DNA of 64,000 nucleotides from Ophiocordyceps camponoti-saundersi (nom. inval.) (Eukaryota; Ascomycota; Sordariomycetes; Hypocreales; Ophiocordycipitaceae): assembly GCA_003339415.1 (NCBI GenBank), contig PDHQ01000027.1, positions 62,001 to 126,000 on the forward strand, written 5' to 3'. The position numbers were made by a program, and so were the translations under genes. Below are positions 22,394 to 34,808 of the stretch, piece after piece (within the stretch, counting starts at the first letter, position 1; each line of letters begins with the position of its first letter). The notes under the pieces were generated by a model that saw nothing but the letters and a program-made list of their open reading frames with translations, did not search any database and had not been told where the DNA came from.

Positions 22394-24911
22394 ATGGCTC
22401 CCAAATTCTTGAGCTTGAGGGAGCTCCGCCGTCGCTCCAAGGCCAGCTTTCGCACTGATAACTCCACCGACGGCTCCAGTGATGGCGCTGTAAGCCAAGG
22501 AACATCCCCTTCCAGCGGCTCCGTCACACCTCCGTCCATCGCTCTGCAGTCGGACACAGCCCTCGACATGCAAGTCAAGAACAGCCCCAACCCTCACGGC
22601 CAGCCTCTACCACCCCGCCCCGTCCTGGGCTCCAAGTTGAATGGCAGCCGATACAGCGTCTCTGGCATGTCAGGCCTAGGTTCTCCCTCTCTGAGCGGCA
22701 AGAACAGCCTGCCATTGTCCAAGTACGCGCCGCGCGTTCACAATGTGACGGAAAACTCTTGGGTGCGTAGTCCGAGTCTCACGCCCAAAATCTGCTACTT
22801 CTACTGAACACTGACACCACGCCGCAGGCATACCAAAAAGTACTTCTCGTCAATGGCACCATCGGAGAGCCGGGTTTGCCTCCCATCGACGGCACCATTG
22901 TCGTCAGCAAGTATGACGACAGCTTTGCGCCGGTTAGCTGGCCCGTCTGCGAATCCAACTTCAAAGTCCTGCTGTACCTTCAACCCGGGCCCAACAAATT
23001 CAGGCTCGACTTCTCGAGCCCCAAGCTGGCCAACAGCACCTCCTCCAACCCTATCCACGCCTCCTTCCTGACTCTACACATGCTTCCGACCCTAAACGCA
23101 CCCCCGCTGCAGCTCGCCATACTAATCGGACGCGACTCCCCTGCCGTCTTCGATGCCGTTCCCGCAAGAGCGGAAAAAGAAGGCAACGGCCTTGAGGCGG
23201 CCATCAACAAGTTTCGCATGGCGGCGTACCTTTGGCAAGCTTTTACCGCCGAGCAGATGTGGAGACACAAGCTGGGTCGTCGCGTCTTCAGATTCGAAGA
23301 GGAGTGGACGGTCGGTACCTCGAACCTTCGTGACAGGGAAATGGGAACGATGCGGTCCGAGGCGAGGATTCACGTCATCCGCTCCGACAAGACGGTCGCA
23401 GAGCTGCGCCATCTCGACAGGGCGCAGCAAAATGAACGAGGCACCGACAGGGATGCGCTCTTTGGCATCGCGGCCGACGCAGTCAAGAAGCACTTTAAGC
23501 CACTTCCGGGCCAGAAGAACTACGTGTCTGTCTTGCTGCTCGATGCCCATTGGGACACCAAAGCGAAGACAATCACGGGCCATGCGGCCCTCGGCGGTAA
23601 TTCGGGAGACTTGCAGCTGGCCGTCTTCGGTTCCCACTGCCTGCAGAGCTACCCAAGCTGCTTCGAAGAGGTGGTACCGGCCTTCACCGACTGCACGCCG
23701 ACGGACATGAACTGCGTGGCCAACGACTGCAACGATGCTGGGAGCTCGTGGGAGGCGGCCAATATCGGCATCGGTGCCCACCTGCACGAGACGGGCCACC
23801 TGTTCGGCTGCCCGCACCAAGAGTCTGGTATCATGCTACGCGACTACGTCGTCTTCAACCGCAGTTTCGTGCCCCGCGAGGCCTACTCGACCCGGACCAA
23901 GTCCAAGGGCGGGCTGGCCTTGCAAGGCGACGAGTGCGGGTGGCACCGGCTTGACGCGCTTCGGTTCCGGAGCCACCCGGCCTTTCGGCTGCCCAGCGAT
24001 CCCCCGCCGGTGCCCAACGATAGCGTCCAGGCGTTTCCGGCGGAAGGCAGCGGCGTGACGGTGATGGCGCCGTCGGGTATCTCGTTTGTCGAGATTTACG
24101 GAGAGGCGGACAGCGTATGCGGGGCGTGGATCGAGTTCCCCCGGGACAGCGGTCCACTGCAGCGGCAGATGGCACTCCACGAGCAAGACTTGCGATCTAG
24201 GCTGCCGGAGGATAAGAGAAAGGGCCGGGTAAAGATCAGCATCATGTCGCATGGCGGAGGCTCCCTGACGATTGAGGACGTCAAGACCTTCGCCAGCAAG
24301 GCGTCTTGCGTCAAGATGGGAGGCGGACGGACGGCGTGGAGGAGCCAGAAGGTGGGCGAGTCCAAGATGGCGGGCAGCCAGGACCAGGACGTGGTCTTTA
24401 CCAGCGCGACGAGGCAAGACAGGGTCATGTCGCGCATCATCGTCTACCACGGGTCTGCGCTGGACGGCGTTGAGTTTGTGTACGACGACGACTCGACGCA
24501 GCTGTTTGGGAAGAGAGGGGGCAAGAAGGGTGGCGACGTGGTTGAGTTTGGTGAGTTTTGTGTCAAGAATGAGGGTGATGATGATTGTTTCCGTCGACGC
24601 CTTTGCTGATGAGTATCTTGGACAGACCGGCGTCGGGGAGAGTACCTGAGCGGCTTCATCGTACGGGCCGGTCTCTGGATCGACGGTCTACAGGTGATGA
24701 CGAGCCTCGGACGCAAGTCGGCCATGTTTGGAAATGCGCACGGGGGTTCGGCGTAAGTTGACTCATGACGCGGACGGTGCAATGAGGGTGCTGACAGACG
24801 GACGCGCACTGCAGACATACGCTGATTCCGCCACGAGGATACGCCATCTGCGGCGTTGCTGGGTCGTGCGGCTCTTGGGTCGACGGATTCTCACTGCTTA
24901 TCAAGCGGTGA
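22394..24911 (+). CDS. Metzincin-type zinc metallopeptidase with jacalin-like C-terminus
   Basis: Fungal relative of the yeast YIL108W putative metallopeptidase family. Exons 22394-22762, 22828-24550, 24626-24752 and 24815-24911 (introns of 65, 75 and 62 nt) give 771 residues. The catalytic zinc site reads HETGHLFGCPH: H443, E444, H447 and H453, that is HExxHxxGxxH. The N-terminal 120 residues are Ser-rich and disordered, followed by a beta-rich region. From about residue 620 to the end the sequence (RIIVYHGSALDGVEFVYDD, LSGFIVRAGLWIDGLQVMTS, GYAICGVAGSCGSWVDGFSL) resembles jacalin-like lectin repeats, which could bind carbohydrate. The last two exons are supported by exact continuation of that domain (GGSA joined to HTLIPPRGYAICGV). 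No signal peptide is seen, so a cytosolic location is likely. Confidence 0.9.
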
Positions 24912-25865
24912 GAGAGGAGAGGCTTTTGAGGGTGTTACTATCGTTTGCCTTTTATTTTCCTTGTTCTTTCCTTCCTTCCCCCCCCCTACCCTTTCCTTGT
25001 ATCGGGGATGATGCCGCAGCCTGGGATGGACGAGTCAGGATTAGGAGCCGGGTCAAGACGACGACTTTGTTTAAGCAGGCACACAAAAATGGACATGGCA
25101 ATGGTATGTATGCATAAGCAGTTTGGAAGGGGAGGCCGGGCGGCGAGGCTACTGAGGTGTTGCATGTGAGTGAGGGTGGGAGAGATGGGAAGAGAGAGAG
25201 GGAGAGATGGAGCAGCAGCAACAAAGTACAGTAGCCGGTAATAGGAGAGACTCAAGAAGAGACTCGAGAGAGTGAGGATGACTACGGATAGAGGAGACGC
25301 ATGACGAGGGTTGGCTGGCGCATTGCAAAGAAGAATCCCGCCCGGAATGACGCCATGGCGCAGGACCGCCAAGACACGGCATGCCTGGCAGCCTGGTACA
25401 CCGGGGTCCAGCGGCACGTTCATGCTTGCCTGGAGCTGTAATTCGTGTGTGTGCATGCTTAGGTAACTGTGTGCTCAGAGAGAAAGAGCCTCAGCGCCTT
25501 AGTGTGGCGATCGGCACATGAGAGTGAGGTATATGAATGTGGCTTGTATGTAGCTGCAAAGCCGGGAGACGGGTGCAATGCAGACAATGCAGAGACATGG
25601 CGGGGCTTCATGTACAAGCTCAGTACTTACACTCATAGTTCATCACTTTTCTTTCTCATTAAGGGAAAGGGGAAAGTACTCAAGAAGAGCCTTACCCGTG
25701 ACTCGTGAGCGTGACTGACCGGTCGGTACCTGGTACTTATCCGTCCCTTCTCTTGCACTGCTCAGTGAATAATGCTTAGTGAATACCTCTCAGTCTCCGG
25801 CGACACGTTCTTTTTCCATCCGTCTATTCTTGGTCCTTTCTTTTTCTCACACCTTCTCACCACCA

Positions 25866-25906
<41 letters not shown>

Positions 25907-26235
25907 TCCCTCTCCCTCTCTATCCCGACCAGCCGAACCGTTATCTTCGGGGAGGAGACGGCTTGGGTTTTCCTTTTCCTTATTCCTTCTCTACGGATAC
26001 GTCCTTTCTATATCCGTACATATCTTCTTGCTTTCGTATTTCTTCTCCCCCTCACACTCCTCGTCTACTTCTTTCTTACGATCGAGCTGATTCACCGCGA
26101 CCTTATTTTTTTTTTCCGCGATACGCAAGGGGGAAGAAATAAAGCGCATAAGAATACGAGGAAGAATCATCAGAGGAAGGAAAAAGGAGGAAAAGGAAAT
26201 TAAGGGTGAAGAAAAAAAGAGGATCGGAAAGTATC
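24912..26235. other. Intergenic, with a CT tract before CHO1
   Basis: A CT microsatellite of about 50 bp (25869-25920) lies 320 bp before the phosphatidylserine synthase start, probably in its promoter or 5' UTR. A TACGGATAC motif is at 25992. No gene is supported. Confidence 0.6.
25869..25920 (+). repeat. CT microsatellite
   Basis: Uninterrupted CT dinucleotides grading into CCCTCT units. Pyrimidine tracts are common in fungal core promoters and 5' UTRs. Confidence 0.9.
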
Positions 26236-27245
26236 ATGTCGTCGAGACGAGGGGCGCCTTCGTCGTCGTCGTCTTCGTCTTCGGCGTCTTCGCCTTCTTC
26301 GCATCATCATCAGCTGGACAAGGGGAGAGAGCCGGTGCCTGGTATGTTTTCTCTCTCTCTTTCCTTTTCCTCGTCATCGTCTGACTTCTGAGGGAGAAAA
26401 TGCTTCTGACGACTACGATGAGAAATAGCCATGGAGAAGCAAAAGATGCTACTGTCTTCCGACCTGGTTGGCCATTTTTCCCTCGTGAGAGCGATGCATC
26501 TCGCCGACTTGATCACCTTGATGAATGGTATCCTTCTCCTCCACTTCTCTCGATCCTTTGTTAGCTCCTGTCAGCTAATCCTTTCCCCTTACTTTTTTTC
26601 GCAACAGGCTTCTGCGGCGTCATGTCCATCTTCTGCTCCCTCCGTTACACGCTCGCTTCTCCCGACGAAGTGGAAAACGCCTGGCTCGCGCTCGCTTTGC
26701 TTCCTTTCGGTCTTGTCTTCGACTTCTTAGATGGAAAGGTGGCGCGCTGGCGAAATAAGAGCAGCCTCATGGGACAGGAGCTCGATTCGCTCGCTGATCT
26801 GGTTCGCCTTCGCCCTTGTTCTTCTGTCATCTTTCCATGCCGTCCACCGCTGCTCACAAACCCATCTACTCTCCAGATTTCCTTCGGCGTCGCTCCCGCC
26901 ATGGTGGCCTTCACTCTCGGCCTCCGCTCCCCCATCGATACCCTCGGCCTGACCTTCTTCGTTCTCTGCGGCCTCACCCGCCTTGCCAGATTCAATGTCA
27001 CCGTCGCCGCCCTCCCCAAAGACGCGTCCGGCAAAAGCGCCTACTTCGAGGGCACCCCCATTCCTACCTCGCTCGCCGTCGACGCCCTCATGGCTTACTG
27101 GCTGCACAAGGGCTGGATCCTGCAAGACCTGCCCTTTGGCGTATGCTTCCCCGCGTCCGTCATTGAGTTCCACCCGGTCCTCCTCATCTTTCTCATCCAC
27201 GGCTGTCTCATGACTAGCAAGACTATTCGCATACCCAAGCCCTGA
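26236..27245 (+). CDS. CHO1: CDP-diacylglycerol-serine O-phosphatidyltransferase (phosphatidylserine synthase)
   Basis: Makes phosphatidylserine from CDP-diacylglycerol and serine in the ER membrane, the first step of the de novo route to phosphatidylethanolamine and phosphatidylcholine. Exons 26236-26341, 26429-26527, 26608-26801 and 26877-27245 (introns of 87, 80 and 75 nt) give 255 residues. The CDP-alcohol phosphotransferase signature is complete: D110-G-x2-A-R-x8-G124-x3-D128-x3-D132, in DFLDGKVARW and GQELDSLADL. The third intron falls just after the last motif Asp and has a weak donor (GTTCGC). Several hydrophobic segments fit a multi-pass membrane protein. The Ser/His-rich N-terminus (about residues 1-35) is disordered. 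The CDP-alcohol motif plus close overall resemblance to yeast Cho1 distinguishes it from cardiolipin or phosphatidylinositol synthases. Confidence 0.93.
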
Positions 27246-27809
27246 ATATCTTCTCTTTTCCTTTGCTTCCTTTTTCCCCTTTTTGCTCATCATCGGAATT
27301 GGCACGGTTTGTCTTTCCCCTCTTCTCTCCTCTTCTCGTGGCACAGTGGGGGCATACAGGACATGTACGACTTTACGCAGCTCGCTGTGACAATTGATGA
27401 GGCATGATACCCTGGGTTTCGCGCGGTACATCATCATTCTTCCTTCGCTATGAAGTCTTTCTCTGTAACCGGCCGTCAACGCCTTGACTCGCTGCTGTCG
27501 AGGCCAAACAATCTTTTCCAGCCCGGCCTGGGCAATAATTCGTTCCCTATCGTCGTCTGCCATGCCAACCCCAATCCTTCGCACCCAAAGGAGGTGACGA
27601 GAAAGGGAACTCAAGTCGTTATCGAGACGTCATGTGAGGGCACAACAAAATGGAACAAACAAAAACAAAGGGGCACACAAAAAGTAATACGAGCGTAATG
27701 CCAGGTTGAAACCAAAGATGGGGGGAAACAAGGGGGTATCGATGGATCGTCGCCATTCTCTCTTCCCACGAGGAAAGGATAAAGAAAAGAAGAAAACACC
27801 CTCCGTCCG
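27246..27809. other. Intergenic between convergent genes
   Basis: Holds the 3' UTRs of CHO1 (plus) and the Slm1-like gene (minus). Nothing else is seen. Confidence 0.6.
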
Positions 27810-30604
27810 TCACGTCGACAAAACCCCGCCGCCTCCGGGAGGAAAGTTGCCGGGCATGGGTAGGCTAGACAGCGTCGCCGAGCTATCCGCCCTCCCCTCC
27901 ACCGTCGGCCTCTGTGGCGGCGGCGGCGGGTCCGCCTCGCCCTTGGCCAAGACGTGCGCCACGAGCCGAGCTTCGGGCAGTAGCGAATGCCGCGCCTCGG
28001 ACCGTGGGATGCTGTCTGCGGTCGTGTCCTTGTCGCGCTCTGTGTCCCCTCCGTCGATCGAGTACGCGCCGCCGACGCCTCGGGCCTCCACTTCGGCGTC
28101 AATCATCTTGCGTTCGTCCATGTATCGCGCCCGATCGGCATCGCTGACGGATCGCTCCCTCGTTATCGCGCTCGCATCCGCAGGACTCTTCCCACCACCA
28201 TTGGGCATCACCTCTCCGTTTGCCCTCGGCTTGACCCGCCCGCCGCCTGCTTCTTCAATGCTAACGCCGCCACCCTGCTGCTGTTCTTGATGCTCGTCGC
28301 TGCCGGACGAGGGGGCGTAGGCGGCTCCCGAGGCGGCAATGGCATGGGCATCCAGCAACATGTCCTCCTGGCGGCTCGTATTTACACTAGATGGAGACGA
28401 CGGCGCCTGTGAGCCTTGTTGCGCGTTGGTCTGTATGTCGGATGGAAACCGCCCACCTGGTTCGGGTCGTCGGGGAGCCGGTTCAGGGGCGACATCCATC
28501 CGGTTGGCCGAAAACGGCTCCTCGTCTTCGTCGTCACCCATACCGTCGCTGCTGGCCGACCGCCGCGACGATCGGCTCAGGCTCCGCGAGTGAGACCGCA
28601 CAAACAGGCTCCTCTCCTCGGCCGTCTTCTCCGTCAATACCTGAATGTCATCGTACCAGGCCATCATCGTATCGTGACTCTCTGCTCGAAACACCCAGGT
28701 GTGACCACGGTGCATGGCGCCCGTCTGGCGGCCTTTGAGGACGAACTTATTAGACGCGCCTCCCTCGGCAGAGTGAGAGCCCAGCTTCTGCTCTGGCAAG
28801 TAAAGTGACATGACGGGGGCCTGCGCCTTGTCTGCTGACTTGAATTCGTGCAGGTGAGTGGCAGAAAGCACATACCTTTGAGCAGATGTCAGCGATGCGT
28901 CTTTTCCATTTAGATGCAGTGGGAACTCACCAGCCAGCCGTGTAGCTCTTGAGATACTTGCTCTTGCGTTCGAGAAGGCCGGCGCGAATCTCTGAGGCGG
29001 CAACGTGATCCTGGCCCGGATAGTGAATCTGGTCGGCGGATCGCATGGGGATGGTTGGATCGATGATCTGATCGTCATGCTTTACGAAGTGATTCCACTC
29101 CTGATCCTTGGGCATGTTGATGGGGCCTTGGCGTAGCTCCTCGACCGCGTTGTACGCGTTTTCCGCTTCACGCTTCAAGATGCCGGCGTAGGCGTTGTAA
29201 GCCTTCTGTATCTCGCCCACGACGATGGATTCCAGCTCGCGGCCCGAGCCTTCAAGGTTGAGGTAGGCCTGATGGAAGCGAGGGGGGGGGGGGGGGGAAA
29301 CGTCAGTCGGCGCAACACGGGCATACCCTGGTTTGTGTGCCTCCTCACCTGGTGGAGATAATTCTCTTCGTCAATTTGGCGCTCCACCTGCTGATCGACG
29401 GCGAGACGCAACAGGTAGGGATCCTGCTTGCCCGTGGCAAAGGCTGAATCGATCTCTGTCTTCTCCAGAGCGTCGGCTAAAGCGCGCACCGCCTTTTGCG
29501 TGCCTTCGATCTCGCGATCGACCGAGTTCTTAAAGTCGCCGGCGAGATGGCGGATCTCCTTGATCTTTTGCTGAAGGTCGCTGCGAAGGCCGGTCAGGGC
29601 AAGGATGACGTCATCTTCTATTTCCTTTGCCTTGCTGGCCTCCTGAAGGGCTGCTGTGTTGTGCTTGCGGAGCAGCTGAAGAGCGTCGTCGATGCCGCCA
29701 GTGCTAAGGAAGTTGGGAGGAGTGGCGATGTTGTTGCCGAGGTTGACGAGTTTGAAGAGGCTCTTCGCTCGCTGCTCATAGTGCGACTGGATTTCGCGAA
29801 AGTATGCGATGACATCCTTGAGGATTTTTCTCCAAACTGTTTTCCATAGTCAGCCCGGCGTTACGTGATGGTGATGACGGGAAGAGACGAGCCTTGAAAC
29901 CTGTTGGCGAGGACGTCGGTCGGCGTGCCGGAGGTGGGGACGGGACAGTAAAAAGCGTTGGAAACGTCATCCGAGTCCGGAGCGGTTTGGACAGCAAGGC
30001 TGCGGACGCTACCGGCCCGGTTGCTGCGGCGGCTGTTGCTGCGGCGCATCGACGTTCTCTTCCTCAGCGTGTTGTTGCGTACGGGCAGTAAGCGATCGTC
30101 ACCGGCAGCAAAACTGCGAAGCGAACCGGAACGTGACATGGCGGAGGCAGACCTGGATCTGGCCTGGCCGTCGACGGCGGAGTTGCCGCGATGGTTGGCG
30201 TCTCCGTCGTCGTTGAGTCTGCCAGACGCGGCGGCGTTTCTTGGTGGTGAGGGCTGTGAACGTTGTTGAGAGGGGGGGTTTTGAAGAGGCTTTGACGGCT
30301 GCTGAGGTTTCTGCGGGGTTTGCTGTTGTTGCCGCGACTGTCGACGTGAGGCCTGTTGTTGTTGCAGAGGTTGTTGTTGAGGAGGTTGCTGTTGTGGTTG
30401 TTGTTGTTGCTGTGGTGGTGGCGATGATGATGACAACGATGATGCGGCGTTTTGTTTTTGTTGTTGATTTTGTTGCTGCTGCTGCTGCTGCTGCTGCTTG
30501 GTTAAGATCTGGGCAGTTTGCGACTGACGGTGGAGATTGGGTTCCAGGGTCTGAATCGCTGTCTGACGCGCTGGCGGCGGACGCGACTCGAGACTAGGAT
30601 CCAT
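27810..30604 (-). CDS. SLM1: Slm1-type F-BAR and PH domain protein
   Basis: Predicted plasma-membrane phosphoinositide-binding protein that links PI(4,5)P2 and membrane stress to TORC2 signalling. Exons 30604-29893, 29836-29349, 29268-28931 and 28875-27810 give 867 residues. Residues 1-237 are disordered with long Gln/Pro tracts (poly-Gln near residues 37-45). A helical F-BAR-like region spans about 238-513 (WRKILKDVIAYFREIQSHYE to the KSYTAGW segment), and a PH domain about 513-620 (YVLSATHLHEFKSADK to AWYDDIQVLTEK). The remaining tail is Ser/Pro/Gly-rich. The first intron (29837-29892) needs a GC donor (CAAG then GCTCGT) to keep the conserved Trp in frame; no GT in the right phase is available. 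The other introns are canonical (80 and 55 nt). A C-run of about 15 bases sits in the second intron. Confidence 0.88.
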
Positions 30605-32253
30605 GATGACGGAGACGTCCTTGACTTCCTAGCGTTGTCCCTGTATGTAGGTATGTATGTATGTGTATGTACATGTGTGTGTGCGTGTGTGTGTGTGAGT
30701 GTCTGTAGGAGGAGGGTGGCAGTCGGGAGGGCGAGCCCGCCGCCCCAGCCACAATAGGTTGGGGCTCGTTCAAGAGAAGAAGAGAAGTGCGTTTCTTCTT
30801 CTTCCTCTTCTTCTTTTTTTCTCACATGAGTTCAGGATATGACCGGATATTGCAGTGGTAAGGGAAAAGGAAAGGCGGAGGGGAGAGGGAGGGGAGAAGG
30901 GGGGGGGGTGTGAGGCAGAGGGTTGAAGAGGAGAGGGGGGAAGAGAGGGGGAGAGGGGGAGAGGAAAAGTGAGTGCGAGAGAGAGGAAGAGGCTGATGAG
31001 CGGGATGACGAGACTGTCAAATGCCGTGGGCCAGACGATACACAATCGATACTTTCTACCGAAAGGCATAGCCTCTCAGCCCTCTCCTACATCAGCCCGC
31101 ATCTCCCACCCGTGCCCAAGTATCTAAAAGGTAGCGCGGATGGGGTAAGCATCGCCGCCGACGGCCTCCGATAGGCTGACATCTTCTTTTCTTCGTCGAT
31201 GAATACTGCCCAAGTACCTCGGTACCTCGGACATTGCATGTCACCTTCTATCCGTCCGGCATGACGTCACGCCGTCACCATCTCTCCCTCCCTCCGCTCT
31301 CTTATGTTATCCCATCTTCCTTTTACAGCCAGCACCTGAATCAAGACACGAAGAGTCTTGGACACTACAGATTATCATCGTGAGTCGTAACCAACGAGAC
31401 GAGGTCGTTAAGTCGTTCCACCAATTTACCATCATACTAGTATCACTAGTACAGACTATCCCACCCTCCTTTCCTCTCCTCCCCCCTTCCCCCCCCCCCC
31501 CCGAATGTCCTAACCGTGCGTCCGCCTTTACCAAGTAGTACAGGCCTGCCGCATCCGGCCTGCCCGGGCCACGGCCACCCACGGATCCCTGGCTCGAGAA
31601 TTCCATCCTAGGGTACGGATACTGGGCGGGAACGCCTTGGCTGACAGTTGTCTGACTCGAGCTTTTGGCTTGGCTCGTCGCCCGAGTAGAATCCCAGGCA
31701 TCCACTGCCGCGTCTACTCATCCAAGGTAGGTAGGTAGGTATCTATATATCGACCTACCTACCTAGTCACTGACCTACCAGTCCACTGCCGCCTGCCTCT
31801 AGGTAGTCGGCACCTGCATTACCTCTAGGTAGTCGGCACCTGCATAGTCCCTCTTCATGGAAGAAGGCGGGCAAACACGTAGCACATACATAGTAGCAGA
31901 AGGAGCAGGATTAGAAAGGAGAAAGGAACGTGAGAGAAAGAAAGGCTACGCCGAAAACCCGTGAATCTGATTGGTTGTGGTAACATCGCTCGCCTTTAAT
32001 GCATGAAGACCATCCGAATCCTCCGTCCGTCCGAACCAAGCGCCATCAAAGATACGCAGTAGCAGCGCGTCGCTATCGCGGAGAATCCCAGAGAAGGGGA
32101 CGAAACGCGACTGTAATGCGGACATGGAAAGAGGAAATAAATAAGGCAAAACTCCCGTCTCCTGTCACGCCAAGCTGTCGCAATCACAAGTCCATCGATC
32201 AACTTCTCGCCATGTAATGACACCCACCACGCATCCACACGTACGGCATCCCT
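30605..32253. other. Intergenic with microsatellites
   Basis: Contains TATG and GT repeats (30640-30705), a GA/G-rich region (30850-30990), a C-run near 31490-31502, TAGG/CCTA inverted repeats (31724-31768) and a 26-bp tandem duplication (31796-31847). No gene is supported. Confidence 0.6.
31796..31847. repeat. 26-bp tandem duplication
   Basis: Two adjacent 26-bp copies (31796-31821 and 31822-31847) starting CCTCTAGGTAGTCGGCACC, differing only in the last two bases. Confidence 0.9.
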
Positions 32254-33860
32254 TTACACACTCTCTGGCTGTGGCGAGTCTGGCTCTAGCACATCCGGCG
32301 GAGGCTGTTGAACCGTCTTCATCCGACCAAAACGCCGTGGCGGCGGCGCTTTCGGCGGTATCTTCTTCTCGACCCCATTGACATCCGTCGGCACCACCGG
32401 ATTGCCGTGACGGTGTCTTGGCACCGCCGGCAGGGGCCTCTTCGTCTTCACAGCTGTCACCACCTCGTCGGGCGAGGCCGCACCGACGGCCACTTGCTTC
32501 ACGTTTCGGCTTGGCGTCTGTACGCCGGGCTTCTCCATCACTCCCGCCACGTCGTCGACGCTAGCGCTGCTCGCGTATTGGGACGGTGAGAGGCTGACGC
32601 CGAGGATCTTGCGCGCTACCTTGGCCTGGTCCCAACACTCCTCCTTTTCTTCCCCTGCTAGCCAGTCGACCTTGGCGACCCTGTCCACCAGACGCAGCGT
32701 TGTCTCATCCGCCGGCGCAAAGTGGGCATTGTCCGAGCCTCGCAGGATGCTCAGCACTCGGAGCACCTCGTCCCGCTTGTAGTGCGGTGGCTGGCAGAGC
32801 TGCGTGTAGGCCAGCAGCGGATGCATCACCCTGAGGTACGTATGTCGCAGCGACATCTTCTCATCCGGCAGGTCCATGAGGTTGCGAATGATGACGTCGA
32901 CGAGCACGCGCAAGTCGTTGGTGTAAAAGTATTCGTACGTGGCCTTGGTCGTAAACAACAGATAGAGGAGTTTCAATATCAAGAGCTGAAGCGAAGTCTC
33001 CGTCTCGCGGTTCAGCAAGAGAATCATATTCTCCCCAAACGTTCGAAAGAGCGGACCATGAAGGCCGAGGCACTTGATGATGCGGTTGGTCGGTGTGACG
33101 TCAAGGTCCGGCGACGGGTCGGTCGATGCTAGCATGTATTGTTCGTTCAAGACGAGCTGTCCCGGGTCAGCATGTGAGACGATGATGGGAAGAAAACTGA
33201 AGTGCCTACCAAGACGCGTATAGTCGGGTAGTGATATGGGTCGTCCGCGTCATCAGACACGCCTTCGACGTCTTGAAAGAGACAGTGGACGAAGTCATCT
33301 TGGACGAGTGCCAGGTCGTCGGCCTTGAGTCTCTGCACGCGCGACATTTCGTACAAGAGCTGAAGTAGTAGCTGGTATAGACGCAAATCGTCGTCCTCGC
33401 GCTGCGCATTGAGTAGTTCTAAGAGCCGAGCAAAACAAGCTTCATCTAGCATGCGAGGGAAGGTCGACTCGTCGCTGCGACCGTCGAAAAGCAGCAGACA
33501 GACTATGGCATGCAGGAATCCGACGTCATCTTCTTGTAAAAGGCTGTAGATGATTTGCGTGCGAACGTAAAGCTTGTTGTCCTGGAAGAGCCGGCTTTCC
33601 AACAGCATCTGCGCGCAGCCCAAGACGAGGTCCTGTGAGTCAGGCTCGTGGGCGCGGAGCTGCGTCGCAACATCGAGCCAGCCGCGAAGGGCGTCATCGA
33701 TGGACTCGTGCGTTTCGCAAGTGTTCGACAGGAGCTCGCCCAGCTCTTTGGGGGCACGTCAGCTCATGATAGTGACCGAGGCCTCTTCGCCCGACGACGT
33801 ACCGGTCCACAAGCTTCCGGCGAGCTCGGGAGATAGGGCAGGCTCATCGACGTCCCCCAT
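32254..33860 (-). CDS. LDB17: Ldb17/Dip1 (SPIN90-like) actin regulator
   Basis: Predicted endocytic protein of the SPIN90/Dip1 family, which activates Arp2/3 complex to seed actin patches. Exons 33860-33803, 33745-33210 and 33156-32254 (introns of 57 and 53 nt) give 498 residues. The central half is an all-helical, leucine-rich armadillo-like region ([40 protein letters not shown]) typical of the family. The C-terminus is proline-rich ([15 protein letters not shown]) and could bind SH3 domains, as in yeast Ldb17. The first exon is short (19 codons); its inclusion is supported by joining SLWT to [11 protein letters not shown] in frame across a good intron. Confidence 0.9.
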
Positions 33861-34808
33861 AACTGCGGCTGGCTTCACAAGAGCGTGACGGCATCGGGCG
33901 AACGGCAAAGGTGTGGCGGTAATTATCGGGGTCGGCGCGATGGCCTGCCAGAGGACCGACGCGAATGGGAGGGGAGGGTGGTTTTGAGGAGGGGGCGATC
34001 TTGCTTATGATGCCAGTGACGAGATGATATCTGTGCGAAATCAAAGACGAAGCATAAGTTTGACGACGATCCGGTGTCGAGTCCACAAGCGACTGGATGG
34101 GGTCTGGCGTCTTCCCGTGTACGGACGAAGGGTCTGATGCCTGCCGGCCGGACCGGTTCCTACTACGAGGTTCACGAGCCTTCGAAAGCCTTCGAATTGC
34201 GCACGAAGAAATGGGGAGCGGTAGGAGGAGGAGGGTGGGAAAGGAAGGGCGGAAGATGATGGAGAAAAGGGAGAAGGAGGCTGTCGTCGAATTATCTCTC
34301 CTTTCGCAAGCGGTTGCAGCTCGACGACTCGCGGTAAAACAGGGGGGGGGGGGGGGTTCCGCCACAGGAGCAATAGGTAGAGCTAGGTGATAGGTGGTAG
34401 GTTGGCTGTAGCCTGTAGGTACAGCGTTATAGTGGGTATTCCTGCCTCGCAGGCCTGTACGTCCGTACTAGTAGGCCTCCTACCTAGGTAGGTAGTACCT
34501 AGGTAAGTAGGTAGGGGAGACGTAGGGGAGACAGGGTCCGGGTGAGACGAATAAGGGATCAGCTGCGCTGCGGATCTGTGACCAACTCACGATACCCCAG
34601 ACTCGAGCCTCGCCAGCGTCTCACTACTCTCTCATCTACGGACAACTACTACTACTACTCGTACATGACAGGTAGTGTACACACATTTGCTTCCCGTCCC
34701 ATGCCGTCTTCGTCTGCCAGAGGGTATATCGAATCTACGCAACTAAGCGCCGTCCCAGGAAGAAAACAAAACCAACCCAAACCAACCCAATCCGCCCAGA
34801 AGAACCGT
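33861..34808. other. Intergenic between LDB17 and LRO1
   Basis: Holds the LDB17 promoter and the LRO1 3' UTR. It contains a G-run near 34340-34356 and palindromic CCTACCTAGGTAGG-type motifs (34470-34515). The minus-strand open frames here are low-complexity, and no gene is supported. Confidence 0.55.

Noticed and set aside
25779..26090. 103-residue frame with Ser-Leu repeats
   Set aside because: Translation of the CT microsatellite upstream of CHO1.
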